Of a DNA stretch of 64,000 nucleotides, positions 59,001 to 64,000 are shown piece after piece. Source of the DNA: Actinoalloteichus fjordicus (lineage in GTDB: Bacteria; Actinomycetota; Actinomycetes; Mycobacteriales; Pseudonocardiaceae). The stretch spans positions 3,720,001 through 3,784,000 of the forward strand of contig NZ_CP016076.1 in assembly GCF_001941625.1 (NCBI RefSeq), read 5' to 3'. How positions within the stretch are numbered: position 1 is the stretch's first letter; each line of letters starts with the position of its first letter. The notes beneath the pieces were generated by a model that ran no database searches, was not told the origin of the DNA, and saw only the letters and a list, made by a program, of their open reading frames with translations. Position numbers and translations under genes: made by a program.

Positions 59001-61338
59001 TCTCGTCCATCAGCGGCGAGTGGAACGCGTGCGACACGGCCAGCCGCCTGGTCTTGCGGCCGCGCTCGACGAACTCCGCCGCCAGGGCGGCGACCGCCTC
59101 CTCCGCACCAGAGACCACCACGGAGGCAGGCCCGTTGATCGCGGCGATTCCCGTCTGCTCGGTCAGCAGCGGGGTCACCTCGTCCTCGGTGGCCGCGATT
59201 GCCACCATCGCCCCGCCCGTGGGCAGGGCCTGCATCAGTCTGCCGCGCGCGCCCACCAGCCTGCAGGCGTCCGGCAGCGAGAACGCCCCGGCCAGATGCG
59301 CCGCGACCAGCTCGCCGATGGAGTGACCGACCAGGTAGCGGGGGCGCACGCCCCAGGACTCGACCAGCCGGTAGGCGGCCACCTCCACCGCGAACAGCGC
59401 GGCCTGAGTGAAGACGGTGCGGTCGAGAAGAGCGGCCTCGGGGCTGTTCTGCGACGCGAAGACCACCTCGCGCAACGGCTGCGGCAGCTCGGGGTCGAGA
59501 TGCGTGCACACCTCGTCGAAGGCCCGGGCGAACACCGGGTACGACCGGTACAGCTCCAGGCCCATCCCCGGGCGCTGGGAGCCCTGACCGGAGAACAGGA
59601 ACGCGAGCCTGCCGGTGCCTGCCGGGCCGCGCACCAGCTGCGCCGAACCGGTTCCGTCCGCGAGCGCGCGCAGCCCGCCGAGCAGCTCCGCACGATCGGT
59701 GCCCAGCACCACCGCGCGGTCGTCGAAGTGGGTGCGGGTGGTGGCCAGCGCCTGTCCGACATCCACCGTGGGCAGATCGGGACGCTGCTCCAGCAGCGCG
59801 AGCAGCCGCTCGGCCTGCTCGTGCAACGCCTGCCCGGTGCGTCCGGAGAGAAGCCAGGGCACGATCTCGGGCCGGGCGGCCTCGACCTGATCCGACGCGG
59901 CCTGACCCGGCTCGGCCTGATCCGATTCGACCGGGTCCGGCTCGGCAGGGTCCGGTTTTGGGGCCTGCTCGACGATGACGTGCGCATTCGTGCCGCTGAC
60001 GCCGAACGAGGAGATCCCTGCCCTGCGCGGCCGGTCCGAAACAGGCCAGTCCACCGGTTCGGCGAGCAGGCGCACCGCGCCCGCCGTCCAATCCACCGAG
60101 GTGGTGGGCTGGTCCGCGTGCAGGCTCTTGGGCAGCAGGCCGTGGCGCAGGGACTGCACCATCTTGATCACCCCGCCGACGCCGGCAGCGGCCTGGGTGT
60201 GCCCGATGTTGGACTTCAGCGCGCCGAGCCACAGCGGCCGGTCCGCTGGACGGTCCTGACCGTAGGTGGCCAGCAGCGCCTGCGCCTCGATCGGATCACC
60301 CAGCGTGGTACCCGTGCCGTGCGCCTCCACGGCATCCACATCGGACGCCGCGAGGCCGGCATCGGCCAGCGCCTGCCGGATCACCCGCTGCTGGGCGGGA
60401 CCGTTGGGCGCGGTGAGCCTGCTGCTGGCGCCGTCCTGATTGATCGCCGAGCCCCGGAGCACCGCGAGCACCTCGTGCCCGTTGCGCCGGGCGTCGGAGA
60501 GTCGCTCCAACAACACCAGACCGATGCCCTCTGCCCAGCCGGTGCCGTCTGCCGACGCCGAGAACGGTTTGCACCGGCCGTCGGCGGCCAGACCGCGCTG
60601 TCGGCTGAACTCCACGAAGGTGTTCGGCGTCGACATCACCGTGACCCCGCCCGCCAACGCCAGCGTGCACTCGCCTCGACGCAGGGCCTGCATCGCCCAG
60701 TGCATGGCGACCAGCGACGAGGAGCACGCCGTGTCGATGGTGACCGCAGGGCCTTCGAGACCGAACGTGTAGGCCACTCGCCCGGACGCGATGCTCGGCG
60801 CGCTGCCGTTGCCGAGGTAGCCCTCCAGCCCGGCAGGTGCGCTGGTGAACCGGGCGCCGTAGTCGTTGTACATGATGCCGGTGAACACGCCGGTCCGGCT
60901 GCCGCGCAGATCTGCGGGCGGGATGCCTGCCCGCTCGAACGCCTCCCAGGTGGCCTCCAGAAGCAGGCGCTGTTGCGGATCGGTGGCCAGCGCCTCCCGT
61001 GGATTCAGCCCGAAGAAATCGGGGTCGAAATCGGCGGCGTCGTGCAGGAAACCGCCCGCCCTGGCGTAGGTGGTACCAGCCGAATCCGGATCGGGATGGT
61101 AAATCCGCTCGGTGTCCCAGCCCCGGTCGGCGGGGAATTCGGTGATGGCCTCCCCGCCGGATTCGACCAGCCGCCACAGGTCCTCCGGAGAGGTGACGCC
61201 GCCGGGATAACGACAGCTCATCGCGACGATCGCAATGGGCTCACGCTCGCGGTCATCGAGCTCGCGCAGCCGCTGCCGCGTTCGCTGCAGGTCGGTCGTG
61301 ACCCGCTTGAGATAATCCCGAAGCTTGCCGTCGCTCAT
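35065..61338 (-). CDS. PKS-B: type I polyketide synthase, five modules (polyene builder)
   Basis: An 8757-residue giant synthase. Class 1a N-terminal dock 1-31 ([18 protein letters not shown]). Module starts (KS) are near residues 32, 1799, 3529, 5224 and 6970; ATs near 579, 2335, 4055, 5752 and 7497; DHs near 944, 2704, 4429, 6115 and 7862; KRs near 1424, 3157, 4852, 6595 and 8323; ACPs near 1697, 3427, 5123, 6867 and 8594. B1-B4 have malonyl ATs (HAFHS) and intact DH and KR, giving four conjugated double bonds. B5 has a methylmalonyl AT (YASHS), a defective DH and a working KR. No ER is present. The C-terminal dock ends [13 protein letters not shown]. The ATG at 61338 lies 39 bp after the PKS-A stop. 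A single frame runs without interruption over 26 kb. Confidence 0.97.
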   Translation of the reverse strand: MSDGKLRDYLKRVTTDLQRTRQRLRELDDREREPIAIVAMSCRYPGGVTSPEDLWRLVESGGEAITEFPADRGWDTERIYHPDPDSAGTTYARAGGFLHDAADFDPDFFGLNPREALATDPQQRLLLEATWEAFERAGIPPADLRGSRTGVFTGIMYNDYGARFTSAPAGLEGYLGNGSAPSIASGRVAYTFGLEGPAVTIDTACSSSLVAMHWAMQALRRGECTLALAGGVTVMSTPNTFVEFSRQRGLAADGRCKPFSASADGTGWAEGIGLVLLERLSDARRNGHEVLAVLRGSAINQDGASSRLTAPNGPAQQRVIRQALADAGLAASDVDAVEAHGTGTTLGDPIEAQALLATYGQDRPADRPLWLGALKSNIGHTQAAAGVGGVIKMVQSLRHGLLPKSLHADQPTTSVDWTAGAVRLLAEPVDWPVSDRPRRAGISSFGVSGTNAHVIVEQAPKPDPAEPDPVESDQAEPGQAASDQVEAARPEIVPWLLSGRTGQALHEQAERLLALLEQRPDLPTVDVGQALATTRTHFDDRAVVLGTDRAELLGGLRALADGTGSAQLVRGPAGTGRLAFLFSGQGSQRPGMGLELYRSYPVFARAFDEVCTHLDPELPQPLREVVFASQNSPEAALLDRTVFTQAALFAVEVAAYRLVESWGVRPRYLVGHSIGELVAAHLAGAFSLPDACRLVGARGRLMQALPTGGAMVAIAATEDEVTPLLTEQTGIAAINGPASVVVSGAEEAVAALAAEFVERGRKTRRLAVSHAFHSPLMDEMLGEFEQVARTVTYRRPRLAVVSNVTGVQAKIKELTSPDYWVRHVRAAVRFRDGIAFLRGKSVTRFLEIGPGGTLTAMVQDCLDGAEDIVATPLLRGDRPEPRAVTEALARLHCHGAEIGWPLVFDGTASPRVDLPTYPFQRRRFWLDAPVVAENPEAMGLAAAAHPLLAGAIALADSDGSLLTGQLSVRSHPWLTEHRVAGAVVLPGTALVELALHAGDRAGCPRVEELTLQAPLTLPEEGAVRLQVVVGAPDGSAARSLRIYSRPSSEAEDEPWTLHAHGLLGSAAEPADFPAAEWPPAGAAEVDLDPESFYDRLAEVGLEYGPVFRGLRAVWTSGDDVFVEVALPEGATGEFALHPALLDAALHAAGHTGVGGGGAVLPFSWTGVTLHATGATVLRVRLRRSGEESISLAVADGTGEPVAEVDSLSLRPQAAEQLAPAPGVVRNSLFRCGWTPLPTKAVASAERWALLVDSPVRSALSDHVAALEVLAPDAAAEGQAPDGPAPEVLVLDLAAAVPSEGDLAATAHARTLRALTAVQDWLGQERFVDTRLVVLGRGAVDCGGAPLDPASAAAWGLVRSAQSEHPGRIVLIDIDEDESSVRVLPALLTSGEPELAVRSGAIFVPRLVRAVKDERPAPAAEFGPEGTVLVTGATGALGGLLARHLVRVHGVRRLLLLSRRGAQAPGAVELCAELAELGAHAELVAADAADRAALAAALDTIPSEHPLRGVVHVAGVLDDGVVGSQTAPRVAAVLRAKVDAAVNLHELTSGRDLSAFVLFSSAAGVFGGPGQSGYAAANSFLDAFAGFRAAAGLPTLALAWGMWAETSAMTANLGETDLHRAARGGVLPLSTEDGLTLFDAACAGSGGALVPVRLDLATLRGHGEAVPTVLRDRVQATRRRIVAAGAAAGAAPLAARLAGLTEAERDRVLTDLVRAKIAEVLGHDSAASVEVSRAFRDLGFDSLTSIELRNRLTSETGVRLPATLVFDHPTPAALVELLHTELAGLRPVDTAPAVLAAPDEPIAIVAMSCRYPGGVASPEDLWRLVAEGRDGITGFPVNRGWDLDRLYNADPDVAGTSYAREGGFLHDADRFDAAFFGLSPREALTVDPQQRLLLEASWELFERAGIDPESLRGTATGVFAGMMHHDYAARLHEVPEEFEGYLGSGSAGSIASGRVAYLFGLEGPAVTIDTACSSSLVAMHLAAQSLRSGECSMALAGGVTVMSSPMPFVEFSRQRGLAADGRCKPFAEAADGTGWSEGVGLVLLERLSDAKAKGHRVLAVLRGSSVNQDGASNGLTAPNGPAQQRVIRRALADAGLVASEVDAVEAHGTGTTLGDPIEAQALLATYGRDRLPDRPLWLGSLKSNIGHSQAAAGVGGVIKMVQAMRHGVLPKTLHVDAPSSHVDWDAGAVRLLTEQVQWPAVDRPRRVGVSSFGISGTNAHIVLEQAPEEPSAGAASPGLPVPAASLPVVPWVVSARSPEALRAQAARLLSFADGTPELDPAATAYSLGVSRSLHSHRAVVLGADRAELLAGLGVLAAGGADRRVITGTAGAGSGLLAVLFSGQGAQRVGMGRELYGAFPVFAESFDAVCAGFDGVLPGGLAEVVFGAPDSESESESGSGSGSGSELDRTVFAQAGLFAFEVALFRLVESWGVRPDAVTGHSLGEITAAHLAGVFSLSDACRLVAARGRLMQALPEGGAMVAVAASEDEVRPLLSDVVGIAAVNGPGSVVVSGVEDAVSTVAAHFSGLGRKVRRLAVSHAFHSHLMDPMLAEFAEVAESVVYRAAGLPVVSLVSGEVAGEEISTAEYWVRHVREPVRFADGVAALRRTGVTRFLELGPQAVLTPSVGEIVAESAAVAASRRDRPEVETLLAALATLHTTGIPLDWDALLPGAHRIDLPTYAFQHQRYWLDATSDGGDPASLGLERTDHPLLGAAIWLADSDRLVLTGRLSTRTHPWLADHVVSGVPVLPGSALVELAIRAGDQAGCPQLRELTLHAPLVLPDAEVVQLQVVLGAAGENGDRELQIYARPGADEQPWTSHATGVLAPEGPTEEFTLAPWPPAGAEQIDLTGGYAELAEAGLDYGPAFRGLRAAWRHGEDVYAEVALDTEIVADTGRFGLHPALLDAALHAAGHTPLAAATDRALLPFAWSGVTLHAAHAAALRVRLRPRGTDSLSLVLADEDGHPVATVRDLVLRPISSEPGSSTSAIARTALFHLDWTPLELPTGIGRTHRAVLGGEPALAEALRAETCADLASAAEIAPEVLLAPSPADCLGALALVQDWLAEERLADSRLVIMTADATGDTPEPDAAAIWGLVRSAQTEHPGRFVLLDTDDRIAAATVLDALLATGEPQLAVRQGRVSAPRVRRAPAQTGTPEFGSGTVLVTGGTGALGSLVARHLVLAHGVRDLVLVGRRGPAAPGAEDLRAELATSGARVAVVACDVSDRTALAALLTDLPADRPLTGVVHAAGVLDDATITTLTAEGLDHVLRGKALAARHLHELTEGLDLSAFVLFSSAAGMLGTPGQANYAAANAYLDALALQRRAQGLPAQSLAWGLWAETGELTGGLVERDRSRLTRGGVRALSAAEGLALFDAALGRDEPVLLPVRLDIAALTASGAPPHPLLRDLVRSRRRHAVRAAGSGPAAELAGLPAAERRDALLELVRAQAAAVLGHASSVAVVPDESFADLGFDSLTAVELRNALTGVTGLALPATLVFDYPSPQALAEFLDVGLTGVATAAAPVAASVRANDDPIAIVAMSCRYPGGVQSPEDLWRLVVEGGDGITGFPEDRGWDLDRLVDPERTRPGTSYVRDGGFLHDAAGFDAGFFGISPREALAMDPQQRLLLESCWEVLERAGIEPASLRGSATGVFTGVMYHDYGAQVAAAAQDTDGHVGTGAAGSVVSGRVAYALGLEGAAVSIDTACSSSLVAMHLAAQALRSGECDLAMAGGVTVMSTPTAFVEFSRQRGLAPDGRCKPFAEAADGTGWSEGVGMVLLERMSDARRNGHRVLAVVRGSAVNQDGASNGLTAPNGPSQQRVIRRALADAGLTPSDVDVVEAHGTGTTLGDPIEAQALLATYGQDRPADRPLWLGSLKSNIGHTQAAAGVGGVIKMVQAMQHGVLPRTLHVDEPSSQVDWDSGSVRLLTEQVVWPDGDGPRRAGVSSFGFSGTNAHVVIEEGPLTPHPERSESTELPVLPWVLSARSPAALAAQAARLSSFVTDRPELGLADLGYSLGASRTAHSHRAAVLGADRAELLAGLDVLATGGLDRRVVTGIATPGRLAVLFSGQGAQRVGMGRELYGAFPVFAESFDAVCAGFDGLLPGRLAAVVFADGASGSGAELDRTVYAQAGLFAFEVALFRLVESWGVRPDAVTGHSLGEITAAHLAGVFSLEDACRLVAGRGGLMQALPEGGAMVAVAASEDEVRLRLTEGTALAAVNGPEAVVVSGVEDEVSAVERHFSGLGRRTRRLAVSHAFHSHLMDPMLAEFAEVAESVAYRAARLPVVSLVSGEVAGEEISTAEYWVRHVREPVRFADGVAALRRTGVTRFLELGPQAVLTPMVTAAETAGTATAGLATAATATTAVAALRRDRPEPEALMSAVATLHLAGAVPDWAALFPGARQVDLPTYAFQHQRYWLDGPAANGDPATMGLAAADHPMLSASLALPGSGGVVLAGRLSTRTHPWLAEHTVDGTALVPGTAFVELAIRAGDHIGAPHLTELTLHTPLVLDGQRGVRIQLAVDAPDADGQHSVTVFSLPDGAEDWTAHATGALRATREPEAETWAQWPPAGAEPVEPADLYERFDDAGLGYGPAFRGLHSVWRHGDAVYAEAALPDTVAGEAAGYGIHPALLDAALHAIGFTGVGTDSGTALLPFVWKGVSLHAAGARAVRLRLRNLGGDSVELLIADGAGRVVVSVAELLLRPRHTTGQTAPSNPLFHLEWTLLSAGADVASEESADADFVVADAAHAALTRIQDWLGEERSADRRLVLSTRDAVGCAGTVPDPVPAAVWGLVRSAQSEHPGRIVLIDSDGSTASEAAVVAALNSGEPQIALRGGAAYVPRLVRAAPVADAVPAGAFGADGTVLITGGTGALGIEIARHLVTAYGVRDLLLLSRRGTGAEALVAELAELGARTEIAACDVADRAALADVLARIPADRPLRAVVHAAGVLEDGTLLSQTVAGLDRVLRPKIVAARHLHELTAELGLTAFVLFSSLAGVVGTPGQANYAAANAALDALAEQRRAAGLPALSLDWGLWAGSGDLTRDLSGTDRSRLARGGVRELPVAEGLALFDAALAAGEPVTIPAKLDLAALRSRNAGGQALPALWQVLVPPTRRAAAESSDGGLRDRLTAVPREERQAALVAVVCDRVAVVLGHASTASIRPEQAFTELGFDSLTAVELRNQLIENTGLRLPATLVYDYPTPSALAAYLDAELFGALEQVTGPDQPTPAHDEPIAIVAMGCRYPGGADTPDDLWRMVAAGTDGISGFPADRGWDLDALYDPEPGKAGTCYAREGGFLTDPAGFDANFFGISPREALAMDPQQRLLLETSWETFERAGIDPHSVRGSSIGVFAGQMYHDYGGRLAAADDDSQGHEGTGGAGSVLSGRVAYLFGLEGPAVTIDTACSSSLVAMHLAAQSLRSGECSMALAGGVTVMATPGAFVTFSRQRGLAPDGRCKPFAEAADGTGWSEGVGMVLLERLSDARRNGHQVLALVRGSAVNQDGASNGLTAPNGPAQQRVIRAALAAADLAPTEVDVVEAHGTGTRLGDPIEAQALLATYGRGRSVERPLWLGSVKSNLGHTQAAAGIAGVIKMVQAMRHGVLPKTLHVDAPSSHVDWDSGAVRLLTESVPWESDDRPRRAGVSSFGISGTNAHVLLEQGPDTAGAAEPSTVPVVPWAVSARSSAALSAQAARLLSFAERHPELDLADVGYSLGVSRAELEHRAVVVAADRVGVVAGLRAVVAGERHPSVSSGVAGRGSGLAVLFSGQGAQWVGMGRGLYGAFPVFAGSFDAVCAAFDGLLPGVLSEVVFEGSDSDSDSGAGSVLDRTVFAQAGLFAFEVALFRLVESWGVRPDVVTGHSLGEITAAYVAGVFSLEDACRLVAARGRLMQALPAGGVMVAIGAAEDEVRPVLSGVVDVAAVNGPRSVVVSGAEDAVAVVERHFAGLGCRTRRLVVSHAFHSPLMEPMSADFAAVVESVDYRPAALPLVSLVSGEMAEEEVSTPEYWVRHVRECVRFADGIQTVHRTGVTRFLELGPQAVLTSMIGEIVEDATAVPAQRKDRPEAETLLAAVAALHTTGTPLDWAALLPGARQIDLPTYAFQHERFWPESGLDAADVTAAGLASTEHPLLGAVVTMAGTDGLVFTGRISTRTHPWLADHVVHGAVILPGTALVELAVHAGDHVGAPHLAELTLHTPLTLTRHDTRLQVVVGEPAEQGRPITVFSCTEGQDWIQHAAGILTAQQQVPATVDPVWPPTGSEPIDVTGLYDRLSGAGLAYGPAFQGLTAAWRRGEDVFAEVRLSEDQRAQARRYGLHPALLDAALHAVSLTGLGAEGGQPLVPFSLSRAALHAAGATTLRVRVRPRSADTAALSVEDPAGNPVFSADSLVLRPFTAAPARPGANSLYRLSWIEHPVAETASAARWSVVGDADLTEALRNSVAGLDTPADLAALIDRLDTEPAPDVVVLAYRAASWDGEAAAARIRASTANTLHVLQTWLADDRLADSRLILLTSGAVDTDSTPDHGDPQDCIDLCGAAAWGLARSAQSENPGRFVLIDTDDLTASADVLAAAVASGEPQVAVRAGRVLIPRLTQAAPDPEPVARFGPEGTVVVTGATGALGALVSRHLVRANGVRHLLLLSRRGIEAPGAVELLDELTALGAQARIVACDAADRAALAATLREIPAEHPVRGVVHAAGVVNDGVLHSLDADRIDRVMRPKIDAAINLHELTESAELSAFVLFSSFAGLVGTPGQGNYAAANACLDALAQHRRGVGRTAHSLAWGLWDQESELAGVASSARLGRGGVSALSAEEGLALFDASVSGRDCLLVPVKLVPTALRAQGSSLPGILRGLVPAGRRTAALTGAADAGGLRQRLAGLSAADRRRALLALVRAQVASVLGHGSAESVPADRTFAELGFDSLIALELRNGLAEATGLRLPATLIFDHPTPERLAELVDGELFVGAAPLDDLAPTGRSQPDGDDEPIAIVAMACRYPGGVDSPEQLWQLLAEGRDGIAEFPADRGWDLDALYDPDPGTPGKCYTRSGGFLDDVGGFDEGFFGISPREALAMDPQQRLLLETSWEAIERAGIDPAALRGSPTGVFAGVMYQDYGALLSGGGDDAEGHVSVGAAGSIVSGRVAYALGLEGPAVSIDTACSSSLVALHWARQALRQGECSLALVGGVTVMATPTVFVEFSRQRGLAADGRCKPFADAADGTSWSEGVGVLLVERLSDARRNGHPVLAVLRGSAVNSDGASNGLTAPNGPSQQRVIRRAVADAGLAPSDVDAVDAHGTGTTLGDPIEAQALLATYGRDRSVEQPLWLGSVKSNLGHTQAAAGVASVIKMVQAMRHGVLPRTLHVDAPSSHVDWEAGAVRLLTEPVPWAVGDRPRRAGISSFGISGTNAHVIIEEGPADLLPEPAGQAPALVPWVLSARSAAALSAYAERLLSFSAENPEADVAAVGHELATTRSTFEYRAVVASTGREQLLTGLRALATGEAESRAAHRPGAVAFVFPGQGSQWIGMGRELLESSPAFAARFAECAEELDRWVDWSVYDALGDQDLLDRVDVVQPVLFAMLVSLAAVWESFGLTPDAVVGHSQGEIAAAVVAGALSLTDGARVVCLRSRLIAETLAGHGGMYSVGLPAAEVRARLVEFGGGVSVAAVNGPRAVVVSGDPEALAAFAAECEADGIRAKRIPVDYASHSAQVERIEADLLTALADVAPRGSGIGFYSTVTGGRIDTAELDAGYWYRNLRETVRFESAIAALAAEGYTAFVEASPHPVLTMPVHDTLDTVEVEALVVGTLRRDEGGLAQLYESLAQAWIYGRRIDWSAAFAGHRSRHVELPTYPFRHSRYWPEVSLGTAGAGDPGSLGLADADHPVLGAAVDLAEADGVVLTGRLSVPGQPWLADHTVDGVTVVPEALWTELALQAGGRVGFGHLAQLDVLLPLPLSHDAALQVQVAVAAPDESGHRPLTVHARPHEDDGTGRWTRYAAGLLAEEFADPGTDLGNWPPDAVEADPDELHQRIADGGTALGSRFGTVRALWRRDTDLFAEIDLPEEEDPVAARFGLHPGLLTTALLIADDQSRGLVPTGWTGVRLYSPGAGRIRVHLGVAGEDQVSVTVADQDGNPVLSATAVRLRPLDRSRLGGDRTGAGPLLGLAWQPLRLTAAPENGADRPWALLDTGVPVSATALSARPVGSLADLGEVPAEVVIAPLAGGDPHTAVHAALRLVQDWLAEDRYADALLVVLTRHAVSCAGVTPDPGAAAIWGLLRTAQSENPGRLLLVDLGDDGTEADVLPGVLAAAEPQVAIRGGATFVPRAVELPESSDGGAVAFDPASTVLVTGGTGVLGGLVARHLVQVHGVRRLVLSSRRGTRAPGADELVAELAALGAQAEVVACDAADREELAALLAEIPDEWPLRGVVHLAGVLEDGVIGSLTTESVDRVLRPKVDAARHLDELTRGLDLSAFVLFSSLAGTLGTPGQGNYAAANAYLDALALRRRAEGLPALSMAWGLWAETSELTGGLDHADRARLGRGGVVAMSSETGLALFDAALATGETVTLPAQFDRVALRGQGDAVPAVLSGLLPARRRSSTAARAGAGLRDRLAGMLPAQRRLELLELVRSQVARTLGHAGPQEVDPARAFKDYGFDSLMALDVRNRLAAATELRLPGSLLFDHPTAADMAEFLQAQLADADEQPGASMNAELDRLDAAISDLTSDDAAQAAVSSRLRAMLSRLDELKADHAGDSVTDRIGAASDDEMFDFIDKQFGTS
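35330..40430 (-). other. Module B5: KS-AT(methylmalonyl)-DH(inactive)-KR-ACP
   Basis: KS with TACSSS (about 39910); the usual VEAHGTGT reads [10 protein letters not shown] with [19 protein letters not shown] (about 38590) and YASHS (about 38280), the methylmalonyl signature. The DH keeps [10 protein letters not shown], but YGPxF reads LGSRF and LLDAAL reads LLTTAL (about 37165), losing the catalytic Asp. KR with LED and [15 protein letters not shown] serine in [11 protein letters not shown] (about 35432). Predicted methyl at C14 and hydroxyl at C15. Confidence 0.88.
40510..45668 (-). other. Module B4: KS-AT(malonyl)-DH-KR-ACP
   Basis: KS with TACSSS (about 45145). AT with GHSLGE and HAFHS, sharing about 866 bp with the C1 AT. 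DH with [21 protein letters not shown] and LLDAALHA, all intact. The KR has [12 protein letters not shown], but the LDD motif reads VND (about 41280); no A-type Trp is present. ACP serine in [11 protein letters not shown] (about 40616). Predicted double bond C16=C17. Confidence 0.87.
43361..44226. repeat. AT tract copy 2 (about 99% identical to 32501-33366)
   Basis: The B4 partner of the C1 tract. Flanking parts of the two AT domains differ clearly, and the neighbouring KS and KR domains are of different kinds (B4 has a DH, C1 has none), so the shared piece behaves as an AT cassette rather than a whole-module duplication. Confidence 0.85.
45740..50755 (-). other. Module B3: KS-AT(malonyl)-DH-KR-ACP
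   Basis: KS with TACSSS (about 50230). AT with GHSLGE and HAFHS; it is followed by an Ala/Thr-rich low-complexity stretch ([20 protein letters not shown], about 48260-48330). DH with [21 protein letters not shown] and [10 protein letters not shown] with LED and [15 protein letters not shown] serine in [11 protein letters not shown] (codon 45841-45843). Predicted double bond C18=C19. Confidence 0.88.
50830..55945 (-). other. Module B2: KS-AT(malonyl)-DH-KR-ACP
   Basis: KS with TACSSS (about 55425), closely matching the B4 KS around the active site. AT with GHSLGE and HAFHS, and the longest Ser-Glu/Ser-Gly repeat of the locus. DH with [21 protein letters not shown] and [10 protein letters not shown] with LDD and [15 protein letters not shown] serine in [11 protein letters not shown] (about 50937). 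Predicted double bond C20=C21. Confidence 0.88.
54124..54186. repeat. Ser-Glu/Ser-Gly microrepeat in B2 AT
   Basis: A run of hexamer-like units encodes [18 protein letters not shown] ahead of [10 protein letters not shown]. It is longer than the same element in C2, C1, B4 and E1, and B3 has only SGSGAE there. Confidence 0.75.
56020..61245 (-). other. Module B1: KS-AT(malonyl)-DH-KR-ACP
   Basis: KS with TACSSS (about 60725). The KS-AT linker is an acidic Pro/Glu/Asp/Gln-rich repeat ([17 protein letters not shown]). AT with GHSIGE (about 59320) and HAFHS, malonyl, of a different sequence lineage from the B2-B4 ATs. DH with [21 protein letters not shown] and [10 protein letters not shown] with LDD and [15 protein letters not shown] serine in [11 protein letters not shown] (about 56116). 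Predicted double bond C22=C23. Confidence 0.88.
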
Positions 61339-61377
61339 TGAGGTCGTCCCTTTCGCGGCGCGATCGAGCCAGGTGAA

Positions 61378-64000
<2,623 letters not shown>

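Noticed and set aside
56707-61341. Very long plus-strand open frame (over 1500 codons) opposite PKS-B, and a similar one at 7599-10721 opposite PKS-E
   Set aside because: The translations are Arg/Gly/His/Gln-rich without domains, and each lies in one frame antisense to a well-supported PKS. In GC-rich DNA the antisense frames of PKS genes stay open by codon bias.

Overview
The window is very GC-rich (third codon positions mostly G/C) and almost entirely covered by modular type I polyketide synthase (PKS) genes on the minus strand. With the PAS-LuxR regulator and the DesK/NarL-type histidine kinase at the left edge, this points to an actinomycete. The genus cannot be fixed from sequence alone.

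Layout from left to right. 1-641: 3'-truncated sensor histidine kinase (minus), probably outside the pathway. 642-1791: about 1.15 kb with no convincing gene, lower in GC towards its right end. 1792-2484: PAS-LuxR regulator (plus). 2497-2522: perfect hairpin between convergent genes. 2571-3821: MGT/OleD-type macrolide glycosyltransferase (minus). 3981-64000: five consecutive PKS genes, all minus, named here in biosynthetic order PKS-A (61378-64000, only its 3' end is in the window), PKS-B (35065-61338, five modules), PKS-C (20992-34989, three modules), PKS-D (16278-20990, one module) and PKS-E (3981-16271, two modules plus thioesterase). Gaps between PKS genes are 1-75 bp, so they look like one operon that may run on into the glycosyltransferase.

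How it works together. Eleven complete modules and the last DH-KR-ACP of a twelfth can be read. Colinear reading gives the carboxyl-terminal part of the chain: at least five consecutive DH-KR modules (PKS-A last module, B1-B4) giving a conjugated pentaene at C16-C25, then a methylmalonyl unit (B5), four ketoreductase-only malonyl modules (C1, C2, C3, D), one fully reducing module (E1), and a final methylmalonyl module (E2) before the thioesterase. The predicted partial product is a 2,14-dimethyl polyol with hydroxyls at C3, C7, C9, C11, C13 and C15, followed by the pentaene. A polyene macrolactone is therefore the best call. PAS-LuxR regulators are typical of polyene clusters and the glycosyltransferase fits a glycosylated macrolide. 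Starter unit, ring size, sugar genes and oxidases lie outside the window.

Most notable points: the only two methylmalonyl modules both carry dehydratase domains that look dead, by two different routes; several AT domains are nearly identical at DNA level and differ in codon use from the surrounding modules, suggesting AT cassette exchange or gene conversion; the AT domains carry a length-variable Ser-Asp/Glu repeat; the docking-domain class changes at the PKS-C/PKS-D junction; and the palindrome GCCGGC looks depleted.
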